A DNA stretch of 6,442 nt from JBDSLU01 sp031407765 (lineage in GTDB: Bacteria > Acidobacteriota > Vicinamibacteria > Vicinamibacterales > Vicinamibacteraceae): the NCBI GenBank assembly GCA_031407765.1, contig JANOIR010000352.1, positions 1-6,442 on the forward strand, in the 5' to 3' direction. The notes under the pieces are model-generated. The model was not told where the DNA came from. It saw nothing but the letters and a program-made list of their open reading frames with translations, and did no database searches. Position numbers and translations under genes: made by a program. Positions 1-6,442 of the stretch are shown here, one piece after another (the stretch's first letter is position 1; every line of letters starts with the position of its first letter).

Positions 1-296
1 CCCACCGCCAGCACAACCGTCGCGGCAATAGCCATGGCCCGCCATCGGCCGGGCCCGAAGACGCGCCGCAGGGTGGCCTCCGGCGACACCGCGGCGGGTA
101 CGGCATCGACCTCCACCAACGCCCGGCCCAACGCGGCGACAAGCTCGACGCAGGCGTCGCACCCAGCAACGTGAGCCTCGACCTGTTCGGCCTCGGCCGA
201 GGAGAGCATGCCGTCGACCCAGGCCGAGAGTGACTCGTCGGAGGGACAGGCCCCAGCCCGCGATGCTCGATCACTATCCCGCACAGAGGTCTCCAC
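1..296 (-). CDS. Zinc-finger anti-sigma factor, partial (C-terminus beyond left edge)
   Basis: The first 98 codons of an anti-sigma factor are present. It should hold the sigma factor encoded just upstream in an inactive complex at the inner membrane. The sequence shows Cys17, His42, Cys46 and Cys49 around a short acidic helical stretch (LSAWVDGMLSSAEAEQVEAH), which is the zf-HC2 / ZAS arrangement H-x3-C-x2-C with an N-terminal Cys. A charged linker follows, and a hydrophobic run starting near residue 85 (WRAMAIAATVVLAVG) looks like the start of a transmembrane helix cut by the window edge. The GTG start at 296-294 lies 2 bases after the sigma-factor stop, so translation is probably coupled; a GGCGGGGG stretch before it is a weak ribosome-binding site. 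The next in-frame ATG (residue 30) would remove Cys17. The sensor part, if any, is outside the window, so the signal cannot be named. Such domains are also found in longer zf-HC2 membrane proteins with extra C-terminal domains. Confidence 0.82.
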   Translation of the reverse strand, partial: METSVRDSDRASRAGACPSDESLSAWVDGMLSSAEAEQVEAHVAGCDACVELVAALGRALVEVDAVPAAVSPEATLRRVFGPGRWRAMAIAATVVLAV

Positions 297-298
297 GC

Positions 299-1162
299 CT
301 ACACCCCCGCCAGCGTCGAGCGCGCGTCGTCATCGTCCTGTGAGACGGACGCGGAGGCCATTCGTCGCAGCATCGGCACCTCGCCGCTATCCTGAACGCC
401 GTCGAGAAAGAGCTCCGCCAACGCCTCACCCGACACTCCCTGGAGCGACAGCTCACGCTTCAGCCGCAGGAGTAGCTGGTCGTAGTGACGGTACAGCGGC
501 TTCGGATCTTCGCTGACGATCTTCGCGACGTCAGACACGCGGCATCCCTGCGCGTAGCGCAATTGGATCAGGAGTCGATCTCGGGGCGACAGATCTTCGA
601 GCGCTCTCGATAGCGCCGTGCGCGCCCGCTTCCAGCTCGTCCGTGAATGCTCGCGGACGACCAAATGGTCGCTGGGAGGTCCACTGGCCGGTAAGGCCGC
701 CAGCTCGCTGTCGTCTGTGTGCCGGCGCGCACCACGATGGGGCAAGCGGTCGGCAAAAGCGCGCAGGGCTGCCGCAGAAACAGACGGCTCTCGTGAGCAC
801 AGCGTTTCGATCGCTTCGTCGAGGCTCAGGCGGTCTCGCGCAACCAGCCGCTCGAGCGCGACTGCCAGCGGGCCGAGCCGGGTGGCCTCGTTGGACGGCC
901 GCCACTTGCCCCACTCCCTGACGCGTTCGTCCAGGAAGAGCCGCATGACGACCGTCGTCAAGTACGTGCGAAACTGGCTGCGTCCTTCGAACAGCCGGAG
1001 AACGCGGTAGTCGTCCTCGATCAGGCGCAGCTTGACTCGACTCGCGAGTTCCTCGGCTTGGTCAGCACTCAGGCAATACCGGCGCGTAACGTGGCGAAGC
1101 ACCGCCTCGACGTGGGGGAGAGCCTCGAGCAATTGCCTCTCGTGAGGCGATAGATCCTGCAT
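299..1162 (-). CDS. Sigma-70 family RNA polymerase sigma factor (ECF-like)
   Basis: A 287-residue alternative sigma factor that should direct RNA polymerase to a specific promoter set. Region 2 covers about residues 20-90, including RYCLSADQAEELASRV, LFEGRSQFRTYL and TTVVMRLFLDERVREW, the core-binding and -10-recognition helices. Region 4 covers about 186-238 (LEDLSPRDRLLIQLRYAQG, then the helix-turn-helix VSDVAKIVSEDPKPLYRHYD). The linker of nearly 100 residues between them and a tail of about 47 residues after region 4 make it longer than a minimal ECF factor of around 190 residues, a form familiar from Acidobacteriota. The reading frame stays open to an ATG at 1354, but that would overlap the permease gene; the ATG at 1162-1160 is the first plausible start after the permease stop and begins conserved-looking sequence. 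The ribosome-binding site is weak. The adjacent zinc-finger anti-sigma gene supports post-translational control. The regulon cannot be inferred. Confidence 0.9.
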   Translation of the reverse strand: MQDLSPHERQLLEALPHVEAVLRHVTRRYCLSADQAEELASRVKLRLIEDDYRVLRLFEGRSQFRTYLTTVVMRLFLDERVREWGKWRPSNEATRLGPLAVALERLVARDRLSLDEAIETLCSREPSVSAAALRAFADRLPHRGARRHTDDSELAALPASGPPSDHLVVREHSRTSWKRARTALSRALEDLSPRDRLLIQLRYAQGCRVSDVAKIVSEDPKPLYRHYDQLLLRLKRELSLQGVSGEALAELFLDGVQDSGEVPMLRRMASASVSQDDDDARSTLAGV

Positions 1163-1212
1163 GCAGCCGGCACCCGAACGACGCCATCGCGCTTCAGTGA
1201 ATCCCGCGGAAC

Positions 1213-1258
1213 GCGATAGCTCGGGTTGAGTATCGTTCCAACAGTTGGGCTTGCGCAA
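1213..1258 (-). promoter_or_regulatory. Possible promoter region of the sigma/anti-sigma operon
   Basis: The 106-base gap between the permease stop and the sigma start has room for a promoter. Candidates on the minus strand are TTGGAA (1236-1241) with TATCGC (1213-1218) at 17-base spacing, and TTGCGC (1253-1258) with GATACT (1229-1234) at 18-base spacing. A GGAAC (1235-1239) resembling an ECF -35 element overlaps the first candidate, which could mean autoregulation. The small palindromes CCAACAGTTGG (1238-1248) and TTGCGCAA (1251-1258) also sit here. None of these matches is strong, and read-through from the permease operon is an equal possibility because no clear terminator follows the permease gene. 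Confidence 0.2.
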
Positions 1259-1268
1259 CGGTGCCGCG

Positions 1269-3926
<2,658 letters not shown>

Positions 3927-3930
3927 CGCC

Positions 3931-4272
3931 CTACGCCTTTCCGAGCTGGAGCATGCGTCCCATGACGCCCGCCACCCGCTCCCAGTTCGCGGTCTCGGCC
4001 TGGAGGTGCCGCTTCCCCGCCGCCGTCAGCGAGTAGAACCGCGCCCGCCGGTTGTTCTCGGAGGTGCCCCAGGTGGCCGACAGCCACTTCCGCTGGAGAA
4101 GGCGGACCAGGCAGATGTAGAGGGTGCCCTGGTTCACCTTCAGGGCGTCCTCGGCGACCTCCTCGATGCGCAGCGCGAGGCCGTAGCCGTGCATCGGCCC
4201 CATGGCGTCGAGGGTCTTCAACACCATCAGGTCGAGCGTGCCTTGCAGAATCTCGGACCGGTCGTCGCCCAT
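3931..4272 (-). CDS. PadR family transcriptional regulator of the ADOP operon
   Basis: A 113-residue winged-helix repressor of the short PadR class usually paired with ADOP permeases. The N-terminal part (residues 5-36: SEILQGTLDLMVLKTLD, then MHGYGLALRIEE) is the typical first helices. NQGTLYICLVRL (48-58) is the recognition-helix region, WGTSENNRRARFYSLTAAGKRHL (68-90) is the wing with the conserved SENNRRARFY stretch, and the final helix (91-110) is the dimerisation helix. The recognition region is unusual: the family norm here is close to YPAL-RLE-x-x-GW, whereas this protein has YICL-RLL-x-x-KW. The reading frame is intact, so this is not an obvious frameshift. The ATG at 4272 is set by AGAGGAG five bases upstream. 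It probably represses its own operon through the paired palindromes in front of it and is released by an unknown ligand, as is known for PadR proteins generally. Confidence 0.94.
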   Translation of the reverse strand: MGDDRSEILQGTLDLMVLKTLDAMGPMHGYGLALRIEEVAEDALKVNQGTLYICLVRLLQRKWLSATWGTSENNRRARFYSLTAAGKRHLQAETANWERVAGVMGRMLQLGKA

Positions 4273-4276
4273 CGGG

Positions 4277-4301
4277 ACTCCTCTGTGTTGTCTAGAGGAG
4301 T
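4277..4301. promoter_or_regulatory. Proximal palindromic operator (putative PadR site)
   Basis: A perfect inverted repeat with 8-base arms ACTCCTCT (4277-4284) and AGAGGAGT (4294-4301) and a 9-base spacer that includes TTGTCT. PadR dimers bind palindromes near their own promoters, and this one lies between the predicted -10 element and the padR start. It is repeated with 21 of 25 bases identical at 4309-4333. Assignment to PadR is inference from position and symmetry. Confidence 0.65.
4278..4284 (-). promoter_or_regulatory. Ribosome-binding site of padR, inside an operator arm
   Basis: The minus strand reads AGAGGAG, then five bases, then the ATG at 4272-4270. This near-perfect Shine-Dalgarno sequence fixes the padR start. 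The same bases form one arm of the proximal palindrome (4277-4301), so DNA binding, or an RNA stem if the transcript begins far enough upstream, would involve the ribosome-binding site itself. Confidence 0.8.
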
Positions 4302-4326
4302 CTCACAGCGTCCTCTGTGATGTCAA
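4299..4326 (-). promoter_or_regulatory. Predicted promoter of the padR-ADOP operon
   Basis: On the minus strand a perfect TTGACA (-35, at 4326-4321) is followed after 16 bases by GAGACT (4304-4299), preceded by TGT as in an extended -10 (TGn) element. GAGACT keeps the A at position 2 and T at position 6 of TATAAT but is otherwise weak, so the exact -10 is uncertain. Transcription would start near 4292, giving a leader of about 20 bases. The -35 box lies inside the distal palindrome and the start site falls in the proximal one, which fits repression. Confidence 0.5.
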
Positions 4327-4333
4327 GAGGAGT
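4309..4333. promoter_or_regulatory. Distal palindromic operator (putative second PadR site)
   Basis: Inverted repeat with 6-base arms TCCTCT (4311-4316) and AGAGGA (4326-4331) and a 9-base spacer, matching the proximal palindrome at 21 of 25 positions. Its left flank (CG instead of AC) makes it less symmetrical, so it may be the weaker site. It overlaps the TTGACA box. Centre-to-centre distance to the proximal site is 32 bases, about three helical turns, so two dimers would sit on the same face of the DNA. Confidence 0.6.
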
Positions 4334-4357
4334 GGGCCGCCGCGGCCGGCGGCGCCC
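4334..4357 (-). terminator. GC-rich hairpin, possible terminator after the small membrane protein
   Basis: The arms GGGCCGCCG (4334-4342) and CGGCGGCGCCC (4347-4357) pair around a 4-base loop CGGC, with a 2-base bulge. It lies 38 bases after the stop of the small gene and directly before the padR promoter, where a terminator would be expected. No clear T-run follows on the minus strand (only CACTCCTCTTG), so it is not a textbook intrinsic terminator, and GC-rich repeats of this kind also arise by chance in such genomes. Confidence 0.3.
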
Positions 4358-4395
4358 ACCCACAGGGACGACGGCGATGTCGCGACCGGGCTGAG

Positions 4396-4479
4396 CTACC
4401 GACGTCCCCGGAAAAAGAAACCGCCGCCGCCGAGAAGCAGCACCACGACGACGATGATGAGCAGGGTGTTCGTGTCCAT
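4396..4479 (-). CDS. Small single-span membrane protein, 27 residues
   Basis: A 27-residue reading frame starting MDTNTLLIIVVVV. It has a short polar N-terminus, one hydrophobic segment at about residues 6-16, a run of four glycines (17-20), three phenylalanines (21-23) and a basic end (RGRR). This would make a single inner-membrane helix with the basic end probably in the cytoplasm. Tiny proteins with the same layout (hydrophobic run, GGGG, aromatic residues, basic tail) are often found in bacterial genomes as hypothetical proteins; I do not know a function. GGAG sits five bases before the ATG, as expected for a real start, and the coding strand is the same as all neighbours. It is separated from the genes on both sides by non-coding sequence, so it is probably transcribed alone or from a distal promoter. 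The family name is not certain. Confidence 0.68.
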   Translation of the reverse strand: MDTNTLLIIVVVVLLLGGGGFFFRGRR

Positions 4480-4484
4480 ATTCA

Positions 4485-4488
4485 CTCC
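4485..4488 (-). promoter_or_regulatory. Ribosome-binding site of the small membrane protein
   Basis: The minus strand reads GGAG, then TGAAT, then ATG at 4479-4477. The spacing is ideal, and this site is the main reason to accept such a short reading frame as a gene. Confidence 0.65.
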
Positions 4489-4543
4489 AGTTCAGGTTGC
4501 GGGTGATCCACCACCCGACACACGGTGATGCGACATGTCCAAC

Positions 4544-4583
4544 CGGCTGCACCTTTTCGGCACATCGGCGAGGTGCGCAGCCG
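4544..4583. repeat. Imperfect inverted repeat (hairpin) in intergenic region
   Basis: The arms CGGCTGCACCT (4544-4554) and AGGTGCGCAGCCG (4571-4583) pair over 11 bases with a 2-base bulge in the right arm, leaving a 16-base loop. It lies about 120 bases downstream of the phosphatase stop and 65 bases upstream of the small gene. It could be a transcript-end stem, an RNA leader structure or a protein site. There is no T-run on either side, so an intrinsic terminator is not supported. Confidence 0.4.
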
Positions 4584-4704
4584 CTCTGTTGCAGGAATGC
4601 TGCCGGCTTGACGGGGCGCGGAATGTCGGGCGGCCGGCCAGGTGGGAGGGGGCCGAACTGCCGTGCCGCTGCCGGCGTCTCTGGCTCGACATCGCCGCCT
4701 CGCG

Positions 4705-5427
4705 TCAGGTTCCGAGCGAGCTCCGCCAGTGCACGGCGTTCAGGGTCCGCAGCATCAGCCGGCCGGCCGCGGGATCGAAGGCGTAGCTCGTGACCGCGCA
4801 GTTCGCGACGGGCTCGGTATCCCAGCGCTCGATGAACTCGTCGTGCGTCCACCGCTCCAGCAGATAGCGGAACACCCGCAGCGTACCGCCATGGCTGACG
4901 ACGAGGACGCGCTGCTGGGCGCGGTCGCGGAACAGCATCCCGAGGAACAGGTAGACGCGCTCGGCGACGTCGGCGAAGCTCTCGCCGCCGGGCGGGCGCG
5001 CGAAGAAGCGGCCGAACGTGTCCCAGTAGCCCTGCAGCCATGGGAACGCCGCTTCAGCCTCGGCCGTCGTCATGTCGTAGGTCCACCCGGCATCGCGCTC
5101 GCGCAGGAAGAGGTGCTGGCGCATACGCATCGCCTCGCGCGCCTCGCGCGGGTAGGCGGCCAGCAGATGCTCCGCCGTTTCCAGCGTGCGGCGATACCCC
5201 GAGTGGTAGACGTAGTCGAACGGGCCGCACGCTGCCCGCAGTGCGTGGCCGGTCACTTCGGCCTGGCGCCGGCCTTCATCGGTGATGGGGACGTGCTGAT
5301 CCGCGATGCCCTGGACCGCCTTGCGCGACTCGTCGTCGAGGAAGAACGCGTTGCCCTTCTTGGCGACATTGCGGGCCGACTCGGCGTGGCGAACGAGGAC
5401 GAGGACAGTGGGACGATCGGTGGACAT
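4705..5427 (-). CDS. Histidine phosphatase superfamily protein (phosphoglycerate mutase-like)
   Basis: A 240-residue branch-1 histidine phosphatase. The N-terminal LVRHAES (residues 11-17) carries the nucleophilic His14 beside Arg13, with Ala where many members have Gly. SGYRRTLETAE (76-86) supplies the second phosphate-binding arginine, probably Arg80; Glu110 in FLRERDAG is the likely acid/base; and VVSHGGTLRVFRYLL (176-190) carries the second catalytic His179. The length and motif order are complete, and there is no signal peptide, so it should act in the cytoplasm. The substrate cannot be read from sequence: this superfamily includes sugar-phosphate and nucleotide phosphatases as well as mutases, and short members annotated as mutases are often phosphatases. 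The ATG lies 9 bases after the stop of the upstream metallo-hydrolase gene, so the two probably form an operon; there is no strong ribosome-binding site, which fits translational coupling. Confidence 0.92.
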   Translation of the reverse strand: MSTDRPTVLVLVRHAESARNVAKKGNAFFLDDESRKAVQGIADQHVPITDEGRRQAEVTGHALRAACGPFDYVYHSGYRRTLETAEHLLAAYPREAREAMRMRQHLFLRERDAGWTYDMTTAEAEAAFPWLQGYWDTFGRFFARPPGGESFADVAERVYLFLGMLFRDRAQQRVLVVSHGGTLRVFRYLLERWTHDEFIERWDTEPVANCAVTSYAFDPAAGRLMLRTLNAVHWRSSLGT

Positions 5428-5436
5428 GGTCGACGA

Positions 5437-6435
5437 TCAGTAGACGTCGAGGTCTCGGGCGACCACGACGCGGCCTGGATAGGCCGACATCTCGTTCAGG
5501 AGCGTGGCTGCCGTGGACCGCTCCGAGTCGACGGCCGGCCGCAGCGACAGCGAGGCGTGATAGAGCACCAATAGCTTCGGCCTGGCCTTCGTCGCGAGCT
5601 CGGTCAATTGCGTGGTGGTCGTGTGGTGCGCGGCCGCATAGGCGTGGAAGTCCGGCCGACGCGACAGCCAGTCGCGCGTCAGCACTTCGTGAATCAGGAT
5701 GTCACACCCGTTGCACGCATCGATGGTCGCCTGCGTCGGGTTGGTGTCGCCGGAAATCACGATGCTGCGGTCGGCGGTGTCGAAGCGGTAGCCGTAGCTC
5801 TCCATGGCGTGCGTGGTCGCGAACGCCGTCACCGTCACGTTGGCGTCCTTGTAGACGACACCGGGCCGGACCTCATGCGCGTTCACGGCGTGGCCGGACT
5901 CGGTGGCGCCCCGCGTGTAGAGCTTGCGATCCTTCATCCGCGTCTCGAAGTCGACGCGATAGGCCTCGAGCAGGTGCTCGGTCATCGCCGTGATGCCCGT
6001 CGGCCCGTAGACCTCCAGCGGCACATTGCGTCCGATGACCCACGGCGTCAGGATGAGGTCGGCATAGCCGACCGTGTGGTCGGAATGCAGGTGCGTGACG
6101 AATGCGACCCGCAGCTTGACCGGGTCGAGCGCAGCGATACCTTTGTCGACCAGCGCGGACTTCGCGCGCCGCACGACGCCGGCGCCGAAGTCCACCAGGT
6201 ACGGCGTGTCGTTCACGACGATCGCCGTCGCCGGGCCTGAGCGATCCGGATCGGCTGGCGGATTGCCTGTCCCCAGCATCACGACCTGCGTGCGCGTCGG
6301 TGTGGTCACCGTGGCTGTCACCGGTGACTGCGGCCCCGCCGCGGTGATCGCCGCGGTCGTGGTCGAGTGAGCCACGACCAATGCGACGATCGCCGACGCC
6401 GCGGTCACTGCTGCCATCGAGTTCAGGTTGCGCAT
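5437..6435 (-). CDS. Exported metallo-beta-lactamase-fold hydrolase, RNase Z/AtsA-like
   Basis: A 332-residue metal-dependent hydrolase. An N-terminal hydrophobic segment (residues 7-22, after Arg2 and before an Ala/Thr-rich stretch) looks like a Sec signal peptide, so the enzyme should work in the periplasm or outside the cell. The fold starts at about residue 50 with MLGTGNPP and YLVDFGAG (79-86). The metal ligands follow in RNase Z order: THLHSDH (His115, His117, Asp119, His120), His209 in TTHAMESYGYRF, Asp230 in SGDT, and His293 in LYHAS; His271 in HTTTTQ matches the RNase Z catalytic-loop histidine. Only 21 residues separate His209 from Asp230, so there is no room for the flexible arm that grips tRNA in true RNase Z. 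An esterase, sulfatase or phosphodiesterase role (as in AtsA-type relatives) is more likely, but the substrate is unknown. The start at ATG 6435 keeps Arg2 of the signal; Met7 is the alternative. The promoter lies outside the window. Confidence 0.9.
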   Translation of the reverse strand: MRNLNSMAAVTAASAIVALVVAHSTTTAAITAAGPQSPVTATVTTPTRTQVVMLGTGNPPADPDRSGPATAIVVNDTPYLVDFGAGVVRRAKSALVDKGIAALDPVKLRVAFVTHLHSDHTVGYADLILTPWVIGRNVPLEVYGPTGITAMTEHLLEAYRVDFETRMKDRKLYTRGATESGHAVNAHEVRPGVVYKDANVTVTAFATTHAMESYGYRFDTADRSIVISGDTNPTQATIDACNGCDILIHEVLTRDWLSRRPDFHAYAAAHHTTTTQLTELATKARPKLLVLYHASLSLRPAVDSERSTAATLLNEMSAYPGRVVVARDLDVY

Positions 6436-6442
6436 CGCGACC

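Larger units (their letters stand above)
4480..4704. other. Intergenic region between histidine phosphatase and small membrane protein
   Basis: 225 bases without a convincing gene. It holds the ribosome-binding site of the small gene, a short inverted repeat GGGTG/CACCC (4501-4516) and a longer imperfect hairpin (4544-4583). I see no clear -35/-10 pair for the small gene; TTGGAC on the minus strand (4542-4537) has no good partner at the right distance. Reading frames through this stretch in both directions are continuations of frames antisense to or shifted from real genes. Confidence 0.6.

Noticed and set aside
4421..4458. Trinucleotide-like runs (CCGCCGCCG and repeated GAC/GAT) that look like microsatellite
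   Set aside because: They encode the glycine run and the Ile/Val hydrophobic segment of the small membrane protein, so coding constraint explains them.
4489..4501. 13-base exact repeat AGTTCAGGTTGCG, also at 6420-6432
   Set aside because: One copy is upstream of the small gene and the other encodes the start of the metallo-hydrolase; one such match is not surprising by chance in 6.4 kb, and the flanks do not match.
4292..5041. 249-codon minus-strand frame running from the phosphatase through the intergenic gap
   Set aside because: It overlaps the phosphatase and the small gene out of frame, and its Arg/Pro-rich composition shows no coding signal of its own.
4642..5574. 310-codon plus-strand frame across the phosphatase and the end of the metallo-hydrolase
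   Set aside because: It lies antisense to two genes with clear catalytic motifs and crosses their junction, which is typical of a high-GC shadow frame.
5608..6240. 210-codon plus-strand frame opposite the metallo-hydrolase
   Set aside because: It is antisense to a gene with a complete metal-site motif set and has no motif of its own.

Overview
The window looks like chromosomal DNA of a GC-rich acidobacterium, probably of the Vicinamibacteria type. This is inferred from a PadR regulator placed directly before an 885-residue duplicated orphan ABC permease (the ADOP family, a hallmark of Acidobacteriota), a sigma-70 family factor of a form common in that phylum, and uniformly GC-rich codon use. 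All seven genes I can support lie on the minus strand, so the window reads from its right end to its left end. No tRNA, rRNA, CRISPR array, insertion sequence or prophage signal was seen.

In transcription order: (a) an exported metallo-beta-lactamase-fold hydrolase with the full RNase Z-like metal-site motif set (5437-6435), followed after 9 bases by a histidine phosphatase (4705-5427); these two look like an operon. (b) A 225-base gap with an imperfect hairpin, then a 27-residue single-span membrane protein with a good ribosome-binding site (4396-4479). (c) A regulatory block (about 4273-4357) with a GC-rich hairpin, a TTGACA -35 box and two similar 25-base palindromes 32 bases apart. It leads into padR (3931-4272), which is followed after 4 bases by the ADOP permease (1269-3926). 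(d) A 106-base gap, then a sigma-70 family factor (299-1162), followed after 2 bases by a zinc-finger anti-sigma factor that runs off the left edge (1-296).

The parts that can be tied together are two control circuits. PadR probably represses its own operon through the paired palindromes, one on the -35 box and one on the padR ribosome-binding site, and so controls the membrane permease in response to an unknown signal. The sigma/anti-sigma pair is a standard membrane-sensing switch, because the anti-sigma factor has a zinc-binding N-terminus followed by the start of a membrane segment. No ATPase partner for the permease is visible. I see no convincing novel multi-gene system; the best leads are the operator architecture, the altered PadR helix motif, the tiny membrane protein and the exported RNase Z-like enzyme.
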